From the NCBI GenBank assembly GCA_002049455.2, contig KV919214.1:1-47075 (forward strand): 47,075 bases of DNA, read 5' to 3'. This DNA comes from Porphyra umbilicalis (Eukaryota > Rhodophyta > Bangiophyceae > Bangiales > Bangiaceae). The position numbers were made by a program, and so were the translations under genes. The notes beneath the pieces were generated by a model. It made no database searches and was not told the DNA's origin. It saw nothing but the letters and a program-made list of their open reading frames with translations. Below, in pieces: positions 10,524 to 19,869 of the stretch. Positions within the stretch are counted from its first letter, which is position 1. Each line of letters opens with the position of its first letter.

Positions 10524-10940
10524 GGTGAAGAGCGTCCACAGACGCCGGGGGGATCAGGGAGAAGGGAGGGACAAACGCGGCTGGGGATAGGAGAACCGCC
10601 AAGTCTGACGGATCGGGGCGGCGCGTCGGAGTCTGCACGACGATCGAAGGCGGCGTCGCCGTCGGCCACACTGGACTGGTTGGTGTTAGGAAAAGCACGA
10701 AACCAATTAAGTTGTAGTTGTGGAGGAGCCCGACCCTACTTTCCCGCATAGTCAAAGCAGCCAATGTACTTCGTTGGCGATGCTAATGACGGAGGTCTGG
10801 TCCGCCGCACTTGGGCGGCCGATACCGCACCGCGTTGCACAGTTTTCGGCTGTGCAACCCCGCGCATGCCCAAGCGCTACCTGTAGCACTTGGGCATGCG
10901 GCTGTACACAGACGCCAGGAAAAAGGGCGGCCTCTTTTCG
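10524..10940. other. Spacer: AroDE 3' end and eIF3L promoter/5' UTR
   Basis: Separates two minus-strand genes, so it should contain the AroDE 3' UTR and the eIF3L promoter. Besides the double hairpin described separately, I see no TATA box that stands out. Confidence 0.5.
10834..10900 (-). promoter_or_regulatory. Tandem hairpins in the AroDE 3' UTR / eIF3L upstream region
   Basis: Two adjacent hairpins. The larger (10863-10900) has 18-nt arms (CGCATGCCCAAGCGCTAC on the plus strand) around a 2-nt loop with one mismatch. That mismatch is C-A on plus-strand RNA but becomes a G-U pair on minus-strand RNA, so it would be fully paired in the AroDE transcript. Four bases away is a perfect 9-bp stem (GTTGCACAG/CTGTGCAAC, 10834-10858) with a 7-nt loop. 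On the minus strand they begin about 41 nt after the AroDE stop. A 3' processing, stability or termination role is possible but unproven. Confidence 0.6.
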
Positions 10941-12515
10941 TCACTTTTTCTTGGCCAGCGCTGCCAAGACCACCTCCCGCATCAACCCAACGTCCGGCGT
11001 CCGTTCTGGAAACCACAGCTGGAACTGCGCCGCCGCCTGCCGCACAAACATCTCCACCCCCGACACGGTCACGCAGCCCGCCGCCGCCGCCTCCCGCAGC
11101 AGCCGCGTCTCGAGCGGGTTGTACACGGCGTCAAAGACGAGCGGTGCCCCCCGGTCGACAAACAGCGCCGCGTCGACGGGCGTCGCGTCGACGCCCGGGT
11201 GCATCCCCACCGACGTGGAGTTCATAACAATGTCGACGCCCGCGACAAACGGGAGGTCCGTCGCCGCGTCGGGCGTCGTCGCCACCGTCGGGCAGGTGGG
11301 GGTGCGGAGCTCCGCCGCGAGCGCCCGCGCCTTGTCCCCACTCCGGTTGACAATGATGACGAGGCCCGCGCCGCGGGCGACGGCGCCAAACGCGAGCGCG
11401 CGGCCGGCGCCGCCGGCGCCAAGGACCATGACCGACGCGTCCCGCACGGTCCGCCGCGCCTCCACCGCGTCGAGCGCCCCCGTCCAGTCGGTGTTGTAGC
11501 CGCGGTAGCCGAGCGGCCCGCCGTCGTCAGCAACGAGCGTGTTGACCGCCCCAATGCGCGCGGCGACCGGGTCGACGGCGTCGCCGCACGCGGCGAGCGC
11601 GTCGAGCTTGTGCGGCAGCGTCACGGAAAAGCCGACAAAGCCGTGCGGCCGCACGGCGGTCAAGAAGCGGTCCAGGTCCCCGCCGTCGACGAGCAGCGGC
11701 ACGTAGACAGCGTCAATGGCCGCGGCGGACAGCGCCGCGTTGTGCAACGCGGGGCTCATCGAGTGGCCAATGGGGCACCCAATGACCCCATACACCGCCG
11801 TCGCCGGCGTGATGGACCGGAAGGGGTAGGCGGACAGCAGGGTGGCCGTGTCGAGCTGGCCGGGCGCCGACTCGGCGCCGGCGGCGACGCACGTAAAGGT
11901 CAGAAAGCCCCCATACTTGGGCGTCAGGATCCGGGAGATGACGCCGTGGGCGCCCATGGCGAGCGCGATGGTCGGCACTTTGGCGGCGGAGAGGAGGTCA
12001 AACACGACCCCAACGTCCGCCGCAGAGGTGGCAGCCATGGCGACTTTGACAATGTCGGCGCCGGCCGCGACCGCGTCGGCGTACACCTTGGACGCCTCGT
12101 CGTGTGTGAGCGGCCGCTCAAAGTTGTGGTGCGACAGGATGAGGCGGCAGGCACCACCCTTGCCGCCGCCTCGTGACGGAGGCGCCCCGCTCGAGGCGCG
12201 AGCGGCCTGGAAGGGCGCCGCCGCAGCCAGCTCCACGTCGACAAAGGCGGCGCCCGCCGCCTCGGCGCGGACGAGCGTCGCGAGGCGATCGGCCTCGGGC
12301 AGTGTGCACTGGCCACCCTCCCATGCCGCCCGATTGGTCACAATGACGGGGAGGGGGGAGGCCGATAGGGGGTGCTCCCAGTCCTCGCCAGCGTCCAGGA
12401 GGTCCACGCGGAGCTCGACAAGGTCGGCGCCCGCGGCGGCGGCCTTGTGAAAGTCGGCCAAGACGGCCACGGCGGTACTGGCCGTGACACTGGTGCAGAC
12501 CAATGTGTCCCCCAT
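10941..12515 (-). CDS. Bifunctional 3-dehydroquinate dehydratase / shikimate dehydrogenase
   Basis: Catalyses steps three and four of the shikimate pathway to aromatic amino acids, in plant-type domain order. From the ATG at 12515 the protein has 524 residues. The type I dehydratase (about 1-230) shows ELRVD (34-38), S-x-H-x-F (catalytic-type His130), the Schiff-base Lys in DIVKVA (Lys157) and the SAPGQ motif. The dehydrogenase (about 242-520) has VIGCPIGHSMSPALHN, SVTLPHK (Lys302), GAVNTLV, GYNTDW (Asp342), the Rossmann loop VLGAGGAGRA and NSTSVGMHP. All expected catalytic residues are present. The same frame stays open 71 codons upstream to 12728. That extension is Ser/Arg/Pro-rich and nearly free of acidic residues, so a plastid transit peptide is possible, although its far end is AT-rich like a UTR. 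Confidence 0.95.
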   Translation of the reverse strand: MGDTLVCTSVTASTAVAVLADFHKAAAAGADLVELRVDLLDAGEDWEHPLSASPLPVIVTNRAAWEGGQCTLPEADRLATLVRAEAAGAAFVDVELAAAAPFQAARASSGAPPSRGGGKGGACRLILSHHNFERPLTHDEASKVYADAVAAGADIVKVAMAATSAADVGVVFDLLSAAKVPTIALAMGAHGVISRILTPKYGGFLTFTCVAAGAESAPGQLDTATLLSAYPFRSITPATAVYGVIGCPIGHSMSPALHNAALSAAAIDAVYVPLLVDGGDLDRFLTAVRPHGFVGFSVTLPHKLDALAACGDAVDPVAARIGAVNTLVADDGGPLGYRGYNTDWTGALDAVEARRTVRDASVMVLGAGGAGRALAFGAVARGAGLVIIVNRSGDKARALAAELRTPTCPTVATTPDAATDLPFVAGVDIVMNSTSVGMHPGVDATPVDAALFVDRGAPLVFDAVYNPLETRLLREAAAAGCVTVSGVEMFVRQAAAQFQLWFPERTPDVGLMREVVLAALAKKK

Positions 12516-13521
12516 AGTTTGGACGGGGCGCTGCAGGGGGGGGTGGTCTGGCAGGGGAAGGGAGACGAGGAAGCGGCGAGCGGAGGGCAGCGGCAGGGGG
12601 CGCGTATGCTGCGGGGAAGAAGACGGGGCGATAGCGAGCTGCCCGTTGACATGAGATCCCAGAACTGTTCCCAACCCGCGCAATACGTGAAAATACATCA
12701 AATAACAACATATACTTAGATCGTTCAAGCGGGAATTTGTAATTCTGTTCTAGTCGATGTACAGTACACTCCAGCTCGCAAGTGCTACCCAATTTTATCA
12801 AGTCGGGTGCTTTTGACATGACAGTGTCCTGAAAGTGTAAAAAACTGGTACAGTCTTTCTCCATTCCTGTTTACTATGCACCCCTGCATGGTAACACTAT
12901 GCACCCCTGCGTAGAAACGAGACATCATTGCACTGGCAGGAAGGGCGATTCTGCCATCTTCTGCACGAAAAAAGAGGGCTACTTGAGGGTTTGTCAGGCG
13001 ACGAAAAGGGTGGATAGCTTTGGAGAAAGACTGTACTACAATAGGGACGAAGGGCGTGCTTGTCAGCGCTGCGTCCCGAAGGACGTGAGTAGCAGGCATC
13101 GCCCACCTTGCCACCCAGAAGGGGGGCCCCGTGGGGGTGCATCGCCGTGGGCGCACGAGAAATCAGGCATTTCTTTCATGGTCTTAGCCTTGCCCGTTGC
13201 CGGCAGGACGGCGGCGTTGCCATCGACGGACAGGCAGGTGGCCAGCACACCGCGCAAAACGTCGAGTCAATGAAAAAGCGGCGCGCCACCGGCCACCCTA
13301 CCAAGTCGGGAGGAGCTGTGACTTGTCATGGCGTCCTCCCCGGCAGGCGGAAAGCAGCAGTGGCGGCCACGAGAGCCAAACAAACAACCAAGCAAGACGC
13401 ACACACCTATCCACATCTGAAACACGCAATGCAGACGGCAAAAAACAAGACAAGCGAAAAAGCGTACGCAAGGACAAGAGAGGAAGAAAGAAACGACAAA
13501 CGACCATATAAAAACAACCCC
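12516..13521. other. Spacer: PP2A-A 3' end and AroDE promoter
   Basis: Contains the 3' UTR of the PP2A gene, which is strongly pyrimidine-rich on the minus strand (about 13440-13521), and the AroDE upstream region, AT-rich near 12650-12790 with a minus-strand TATA-like AAGTATATG near 12715. A 15-bp direct repeat (ACTATGCACCCCTGC) occurs twice at about 12875-12915. The open frames here are not supported as genes. Confidence 0.5.
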
Positions 13522-15717
13522 TCAAGCCGCCGCCGGCATAGATGCCAGCGCCTGGTGCGCAAAAAAGCTGACGTCCTTGTCCTTTTCCCCGTCGCTGGCG
13601 AGTGTCTGGAGGCTCGGCCGGATCAGCGCGTCCCGCACGTCCACAGACCGCACGTACGGGATGATCTGCTGCAGCGTCTTGGCCGCCCCAAAGCGGATGT
13701 TCGGCACCGGGTCCTTGCACGCGCGCTCGACAATCACCGGGAGGAAGGACTTCTCCACAGTTTCGGCAGGGAGCACCGCCGCGAGCACCCCAAACGATTG
13801 AAGGGCGGTCATGCGGTACAGGTAGTTGGTAGAAGACGCAAACTGCTGGAGCACCTGCGGCACAATATGCTGCTTGGCCCAGTCGACGCCAAAGACCTCG
13901 GTCAGGGCGCGCAGGTTGACCGTCGCCGCGTCGCGGATCGAGTACACGCAATCGCCGAGCCAGTGCATGCACTGGCTGCCGAGCTTGGTGTTGCCGTCAA
14001 AGAAGTCGGCGCCAAGTTGTCTCGCCAACAGCGGCATATGTTCGATGATGGCCAACCGAACGCGCCAGTTGCGGTCTTCGGCCAACTCCACAATCGCGGG
14101 CAGCAGCTCGTTCGAGACCATGCCCATGACAAACGACACTTTGTCCAACCGCGCAATGACGTTGAGCCGCACGTCCGGGAAGTCGTCCTTGAGCAATATG
14201 AGGATCATTTCGAGGAGCTCGCTGGCTGTCGCCGCCTCGCCAAGCACCGGCGCCAGGCCCATGATGTTGCCCGCGAGCGCCGCGCGCACATGTTGCGACG
14301 AGTCCCGCACCAGCTCCCGTACGACCGGCAGCATGTCGCGGGTAAGCAGCTCCGCGCCCGCCACGTCCGACGCGTCCGGTCCGGACTCAAGCGCTGCCAC
14401 CCGCCGTGCAATGTGGGTGACCTTAAAAGCGGCGGCCGTGCGCACCTCGGGCTCCCCGTCCTTCAGCAGCCGCAGGAAGGACGGGAGCAGCTCGGAGCGG
14501 GTCGCCCGCGCGCCGAGCGCGTCACACAAGTCGCTAAGCTGGTCGGCGACCATGTAGCGCACGCGCCACGACTTGTCGGCCACAAACTTGCGGACGACGG
14601 GCAGCACAAAGTCGTCGCGCTGCTGGTTGGGCTCCACCGGTGTCTGCGGCAGCAAGTCGTCGTCTTGCACAAGCACCACCGAGGTGGCCACGGGCGTCGT
14701 CGCGGGCGCCGCGTCGTTCGGGCCGTCGCTCATCTCGGACGCACCACCTTCGCTGGTGGCCACGGCCGCCCCAGACCCGGAAGCGGCGTCGGACCCCGCC
14801 GCCGTCTTGTCGCCGGCCATCGCATCCGCGGCAGGTGCCTCCTCCTCAATTGTCGGCGGCACCTTGACAGGCGCCGTGCCCGGAATGATCAAGGCCGCCA
14901 CGGCGGCGGCGTTTTCCACCACCAGCAGCCGCACCGAGTCCTGCTCATCGTCGACGAGCTCGCAAAATATGGGCACCAGCTCCGACGCAATGAGAGATGG
15001 CTCCACCTCCGCCACGGCCCGGGCGAGGTCGCCCAAATTGCTCGCCGCCGCGCGCCGGACCATCGGCGTGTCGTCGCTAGCCAACTGTTTGAAGAGCGAT
15101 AAGCACTCCGTACGGAGATCGACCCGCTGAACGGGAAGCCCCCGGTAGGTGCACGCAAACAGCGCGCACGCCGAGATGCGGGAAGTGAACCAGTCGCCCG
15201 TCGCCACCCGCCGCAGGAGTGGGAACAGGTGGCTTGCATGCAGGGCGGCGCCCCGATCGACCGACTCTGAAACAACCGTGGCGAGAATACGGCGGAGGGC
15301 CTCCACCGCCCGATCGCGAACGCACGTCTCTTCGACCATGGACAGCGACTCGAGAGGCTCGAGCAGCGCCGCCGCGTGGTCGACCCCTCCGACCGCGCCA
15401 ACAAAATCACCGAGCTCGTCCGACAGGACCAGCAACACCTCATCCTCATCGTCAATAGTCTCCATGAGGAAAGGGAGCAGCTCACACCGCGTCCGCTCCG
15501 GCCCGAGCGCAGCAGCAATGGTCTTAAGCCGCCGCGTCGCATGCATCCGCAGCTTCACGTTCTCATTTTTCAACTCGTCAAGCAGCACAGCAATTGGCAT
15601 GAGCGACTGGTCAATGTTGGACGCCGACGCATCGGAAGCCACGGAACCAGGCGCACCTGCCACAGGCGCAGAAGTGGGTGACGCCGGTGCTGCTGCCGGA
15701 GCAGCCGGCGTCGCCAT
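13522..15717 (-). CDS. PP2A 65-kDa regulatory/scaffold subunit A
   Basis: HEAT-repeat scaffold that holds the catalytic and B subunits of protein phosphatase 2A. Long stretches match the family: SLMPIAVLLDELKNENVKLR, RTRCELLPFLMETIDDEDEV, GDWFTSRISACALF, SDDTPMVRRAAASNLGDLAR, DKSWRVRYMVADQ, LLPAIVELAEDRNWRVRLAI, and the end (DVSFFAHQALASM). The usual length is about 590; this one has 731. The excess is an Ala/Pro/Ser-rich N-terminus (about 1-36) and an acidic low-complexity insert (about 278-366) between HEAT repeats 6 and 7, exactly before the conserved PVVRKFVADKSW segment. The ATG at 15717 is the only reasonable start before the first HEAT repeat. A TATA-like box lies only about 28 bp upstream. 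No intron is visible. Confidence 0.96.
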   Translation of the reverse strand: MATPAAPAAAPASPTSAPVAGAPGSVASDASASNIDQSLMPIAVLLDELKNENVKLRMHATRRLKTIAAALGPERTRCELLPFLMETIDDEDEVLLVLSDELGDFVGAVGGVDHAAALLEPLESLSMVEETCVRDRAVEALRRILATVVSESVDRGAALHASHLFPLLRRVATGDWFTSRISACALFACTYRGLPVQRVDLRTECLSLFKQLASDDTPMVRRAAASNLGDLARAVAEVEPSLIASELVPIFCELVDDEQDSVRLLVVENAAAVAALIIPGTAPVKVPPTIEEEAPAADAMAGDKTAAGSDAASGSGAAVATSEGGASEMSDGPNDAAPATTPVATSVVLVQDDDLLPQTPVEPNQQRDDFVLPVVRKFVADKSWRVRYMVADQLSDLCDALGARATRSELLPSFLRLLKDGEPEVRTAAAFKVTHIARRVAALESGPDASDVAGAELLTRDMLPVVRELVRDSSQHVRAALAGNIMGLAPVLGEAATASELLEMILILLKDDFPDVRLNVIARLDKVSFVMGMVSNELLPAIVELAEDRNWRVRLAIIEHMPLLARQLGADFFDGNTKLGSQCMHWLGDCVYSIRDAATVNLRALTEVFGVDWAKQHIVPQVLQQFASSTNYLYRMTALQSFGVLAAVLPAETVEKSFLPVIVERACKDPVPNIRFGAAKTLQQIIPYVRSVDVRDALIRPSLQTLASDGEKDKDVSFFAHQALASMPAAA

Positions 15718-16104
15718 GGTGCCGATGAGGGGACACCCACGTATATAACCACGGCAACAACAACCGCAACAGCCAGAGGAGCAGAGCGGTTCGACCAGCG
15801 ATCAACGGCGCGGGGCACCCTGAACGCCCGCGGGGCGCCCGAGAGGCGGCGAGAAACAATAAGGACACGACACGGCGGGAGCGTGGCGGCCACGGCTCAG
15901 CTCGCAGCGCTGACGTCTCCCTGACGGTCTGAGCGGCCGTGGCCTGTGGGAGGGGAGCGGCGTGGATGGGTGGCGCAGGGGCCCCACGACAGTCCGACTG
16001 CCAGACTGCGTGCTGGCTGCCGTGCAACTTTTGAATTCTACCAACATTTAACGTTTCCTCAACTTAAAGCCAAAAATGCCAATTTCAAAACCTGAAACCG
16101 CCTT
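15718..16104. other. PP2A-A upstream region up to the first 706-bp element
   Basis: Promoter side of the minus-strand PP2A gene. GC-rich near the gene, AT-rich from about 16030 (AACATTTAACGTTTCCTCAA). No gene seen. It marks the end of the conserved gene block. Confidence 0.5.
15742..15747 (-). promoter_or_regulatory. TATA-like box of the PP2A-A gene
   Basis: On the minus strand the sequence reads GGTTATATACGTG, centred about 28 bp before the PP2A-A ATG. If used at standard spacing, transcription would start almost at the ATG, leaving nearly no 5' UTR. Confidence 0.4.
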
Positions 16105-16810
16105 TTCCCTGGCCTTTAGGACAGGGTGCTCTCAAAGTGTAGTGATGCACACATATACTTAGATAACGGGACTTGATCTCCGTTTCAGAGGCGGCAGTCT
16201 GCATTCGTGTCCTCAGGGATCTGAGGGCGTGTCAGCATTGGAAGGGTCGCGATGACGCTAAAAGCGAATAGAGTTACGCGGCTGAGAAGGACTGTCCTGC
16301 CACAAGGGTCACAGGGCCCAGACGGCGCCTGCCCGCCTGCCCCCCCCCACCGCCCCGAGTTGCGCGCGGCGACCGCGTGCAGCGACTTCCGGGGTTCGAC
16401 GCGTCCGCGATGACCCGCGGGTGATCGTGCCTACGCGCCGGCTTCTGTTGCGGCGGCACGTCGGCGGTTTCAAACGCCATCTCACGGCACGGTTAGAGGC
16501 GCCACGTGGCGCGGAGGTCGATCCCATCCGCCCGCCCGTGCGCCTTGTCGGCCGCGCGTAGGTGCGCTGCGCGGCGGGGTGACAGCCCCGCCCGTAGGCG
16601 TTGCACGACGCCGGCGGGCCGCCGCCGCCGCGGCGGCGGCGGCGGCACCCCTTTCCCCGCCCCACGCCCCCCCCGCCACGGCAACGTGGCTGCACGTGCC
16701 CCCGTGCGTGCTCGCCGCCATGGAGCCGGCCGGCTTTCCCGGTATCTCTGCGTCTCCGAGCGCGCCACCGCCCTGAAGGCCAGGGTATTGCACGTACGTG
16801 CCTGGAATTA
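16105..16810 (+). mobile_element. 706-bp non-autonomous element, copy 1
   Basis: Runs from TTCCCTGGCCTTTAGG to ACGTGCCTGGAATTA and recurs as the reverse complement at 26534-27239. Both copies are 706 bp and differ at only a handful of the positions I compared, so they are roughly 98-99% identical. The ends pair weakly (TTCCCTGGC against TTCCAGGC). A second internal CCCTGGCCTTCAGG lies near the 3' end beside the palindrome GCACGTACGTGC. The middle contains runs of GCC/CGG. No transposase is encoded. I could not identify a target-site duplication, so the class is unknown. Confidence 0.8.
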
Positions 16811-17158
16811 AATGAGACAGACGCGCCTTTCGAGTGCCATCGAGCGTTTCCAACGAACCAACTACCATTTGTCTCCAGATCATGCTGTATTTATTTCTGA
16901 TGGACGAGGGGGCGGGAGTGGCGTGGCAGTTTCCCCCGGGGGCGAGTGGGCTATGCGGTAGCGGCGGCGGAGGCAGACGTAGATGTGAAGCCGGAGGACT
17001 GGGGGGGTGGGCTGTTGGCGAGCCCCGGGTGACTTGGGACTGTCGCAAGCACGGCTCTGCCTGGGTGGGGGGCCGGCGCGCTCCGGGGCGGACGGCTCGA
17101 GCGCCCGCGCCTGCCCGTGGACGCCAGGAGGGACATGAAAATATAAACCAATGCAGTA
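16811..17158. other. Spacer between copy 1 and foldback MITE
   Basis: No gene recognised. Contains GC-rich stretches (about 16900-17110) and an AT-rich end (ATGAAAATATAAACC) just before the MITE. Confidence 0.4.
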
Positions 17159-17394
17159 TGGCGCGTCGCCAAAGAATGATCGGATCCGAGCAAGTTCCAC
17201 AGCAAGATACAGCATGCTGTGACCGTGCTGTGACTGTGCTTTGAAATAAAATTGCATGCTGAGGGCTCCTGGATGGCTCTGTGGGATGCGAGGGCGATCA
17301 CAGCAATTTTAAATTCTGTGCTGTGAGCTGCTGTGAACTGCTGTGACTTGCTGTGAGCGTTTCTCAGATCCGATCATTCTTTGGCGACGCGCCA
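17159..17394. mobile_element. Tc1/mariner-like foldback MITE (TA target duplication)
   Basis: A 236-bp element bounded by perfect 28-bp inverted repeats that begin TGGCGCGTCGCCAAAGAATG and are flanked on both sides by TA (17157-17158 and 17395-17396). The TA duplication fits the Tc1/mariner superfamily. Interior sequence consists largely of short CTGTGA-based repeats (GCTGTGACCGTGCTGTGACT and relatives), with partial pairing beyond the 28 bp. It encodes no protein. Confidence 0.85.
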
Positions 17395-17396
17395 TA

Positions 17397-18683
17397 CATG
17401 AAAACAAGTTGGTCCCCCAGGGCAGGGACCAGGTAGCGAAGCTTCCACTTTTCGTGAGAGTACAGACACACAGTTTGGGAAAAAGCCAGTAGTCACCAGT
17501 GCGCATCCACCAGTTCTTGACATTCGATCAGATTGACTTGGAGATAGCCTCACAGGACAGATCTCGACGAGCTGAGTCGAACGGTGTGTCCAACTCCAAA
17601 ATAATGTTTGCTCAAACAATGAGGATTCTATCCTAAGGCGCCAAATGTGTTTCCCGTCACACGAGCGAGTGCTTCACCCATTCTACAAATATTGTTGGGA
17701 TGACTGACAGAGCAATGAACTTATCATGTGATGCAGTATTCAGCATAATGGTTGTACATCGGGGGAGCGTCTCTTTTCGATGCTGCCATAGAATTCCGAG
17801 CTTCAGCACTGTAATGAGGCCTTTCGTTCTGCTCCTTCACTCTTCTGACCACGACGTCGTTGAGTCCCTTTCCTCTTTCCCAGTTGTTGTTGTGTCCCTT
17901 TGTCTTCTCCAGTTAAAGCGTCCCCATTGTCAGTCCCCATTTGGTATCTTCATCTTTGTCGTATGATTCTCAGCACAAAGAAATGGTCAGCAAGGCAGAC
18001 AAGCGCAGCACCCGGCGCGCCGCCACACGCAGGGGGAGGTCGACAGCAGAGGCGATCAGATGCCTCAAGAAAAGAAGAACAGAAGAGTAAACACCCCGGC
18101 TGGGGCTCGGGGGGGGGACGGGGAAGGACGAGGAACACATTGAAGAAAAAACGTACCTGAGTGCAGCGCAACGTGCATGGTGTGCGGAGGGGGGGAAGGG
18201 GGGGGGGGAAAGAAATGGGCGGATGCGGCGCGCGGGGGCAAAGAAAGGGGCGGATGTGGCGAGCGCGTCCATGAGAGAGCACGGTGGAGCGGTGACGACG
18301 ATGGAGGGGTGCTGTGAAAGGCCCGACGGAGGGGCGAGATGGCGAGACGACGGAAGAGGGCGGAGACGCGGTGCTGATATGGCCGCAAAGATGCGCGCTG
18401 CCGACCACTGAAAGCGCGTTCGCGAAAACACCCTGGACTTGGTAACGTATCCAGAAATTCGCCTGTAGTGACACCCTTCCAACGCCCTTCTAACGCTCCC
18501 CTAAGTAACACCCCGGGCGTTGCGCACACCACTAGTGCTGTGTGCCCAAAGAGAAAGAAGAGAGAAGCGACGCGGTCGCGTCCCACCGGCAGAGAGCGTC
18601 CCTCGACAAGAAACGAGAAACCAAACACAACACATGGACACCTCAAGCAAAGAACCCCTCGAGCTACGTCCGGAATAGTCATC
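17397..18683. other. Non-coding stretch between MITE and orphan gene
   Basis: No convincing gene. About 17400-17960 is AT-balanced with many stops. About 18080-18400 is G-rich on the plus strand. A short imperfect tandem of about 11 bp (CCCTTCCAACGCCCTTCTAA) lies near 18475-18505. It contains the 3' side of the minus-strand gene that ends at 18684. Confidence 0.45.
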
Positions 18684-19650
18684 CTACCCGTCCTCGCCGG
18701 CCCCGGCGCCGGCCCCCGAGCCACAGCTTGAGCCCGCGTCTGCTCCCGAGCTCACCCCCAGGCCTGAGCGCGTGCCCGAGCGCGTGCCCGAGCGCGCGCC
18801 TGGGCGCACGCCCGGACCAACCTCACCAGGGGCATCGTCCACAAGGTCGATGGGCCCATAGCCCGAGATGGCCGCCGACGAGCACACAGCCGCCACGAGG
18901 CTGACAAACGTCTGGTCCCAAGAGTGGCGTGGCCAAAACACCAGACGCCCGGCACCGATGTAGGGGTGCGACGACCCGGGAACGGAACTGTACCCAGGAC
19001 CGACGCTCATCGCCTCGTCGTAGTCCGCCGCTCCGATCACCGGCCCGTTGGACGGGCTGGCCGACATGCGCGGCGCCCCCCGGGTGAGGCGGTTGAACAG
19101 GCGGTCCGCCGGCTGTTGACCGTAGTTCACGAGCATATCGTAAACGACAAGGCCGGTCGGGTGCTGCACCACAATGTTATATTCAATGTGCATGGCGTCC
19201 TCGGAGAGCGGCACACCCGGGTGCAGAGGCGAGAAGACCAGGAAGTTGCTCCGTTGCGCATCCTCGTTGCGGATGACCTCGACATCGATGCGCACGTCCG
19301 ACCCTACGGCCTTGTGGGCTGCAACGACTTGCAGCACGTGGTTTTTAGGTCCCAAGATAAGAAGTAGGGAGAGCTGGCGCCGCATCAAGACGGGGTTGAG
19401 CCACACCGGGTAGACGGCCGACGTCGGGTCGTGCGTGTGCGCCTCGGTCAGGTCGTTGATGACGTACCAATTCGCGGGCTCGATCCACGGCTGCGCAAGG
19501 CCCACACACGACGGCATGCGGACCATGATGCCCAGTGTGGAGGGCGTAGGCGAACAAGGGGCGGTCACGTTGGAGGTGCCCAGAACAGCGGGGGGCGCCC
19601 AAGTGGGGGAGGAGGTAGGTAGATGGCCCCGTGACGGCGACGTCCGGCGT
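18684..19650 (-). CDS. Unrecognised protein with probable frameshift near its 5' end
   Basis: From Met at 19526 the frame encodes about 280 residues with strong coding character: IMVRMPSCVGLAQPWIEPAN, WYVINDLTEAHTHDPTSAVY, PVWLNPVLMRRQLSLLLILG, GSDVRIDVEVIRNEDAQRSN, then a Gly/Ser/Ala/Arg-rich tail. I recognise no family. Upstream, another minus frame encodes LADDTPDVAVTGPSTYLLPH; it would join smoothly at the C6 run near 19590 if one C were removed, giving a longer N-terminus. Sequences resembling 3' splice sites (CTCTGCAG, CGTCAG) precede this part, so a spliced first exon is also possible. The true start is therefore unknown. A minus-strand TATAAA at 19717-19722 lies at a plausible promoter distance. 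Neighbouring repeats give no functional hint. Confidence 0.5.
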
Positions 19651-19716
19651 GTCGTCTGCCAGCACCTGACGACGGCTGCAGAGGGAGCCAGAGGTACGTT
19701 CAAAAGGGTACGTCCG

Positions 19717-19722
19717 TTTATA
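19717..19722 (-). promoter_or_regulatory. TATA box for the orphan gene
   Basis: The minus strand reads GGCTGTTATAAACGGACG, a canonical TATAAA about 70 bp before the first coding-like segment and 190 bp before the first in-frame ATG of the orphan gene. Placement supports transcription start near 19690. Confidence 0.4.
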
Positions 19723-19869
19723 ACAGCCACGAGAGAGCAGCCGGCACTCCCGCGTACCCTCCGCTCCGCCCCTCTCACGCCTATCGCCCGTCCGAGCAGG
19801 TTCAGTGGGGGTGATCGCCCGTCCTCCTTCTTCCACAGCCCTCCCCCTCCCACACACACACACGCACCG

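Noticed and set aside
8421..10751. A plus-strand open frame of 776 codons opposite eIF3L
   Set aside because: Antisense shadow; the minus strand encodes a clear eIF3L.
13108..15102. A plus-strand open frame of 664 codons opposite PP2A-A
   Set aside because: Antisense shadow of conserved HEAT repeats.
12705..16165. ACATATACTTAGAT shared by the AroDE upstream region and the 706-bp element
   Set aside because: Only about 14 bp match with no wider similarity; probably chance or a common AT-rich motif.
8004..17521. ACCAGTTCTTGACA at two distant places
   Set aside because: Too short and without flanking similarity to define an element.
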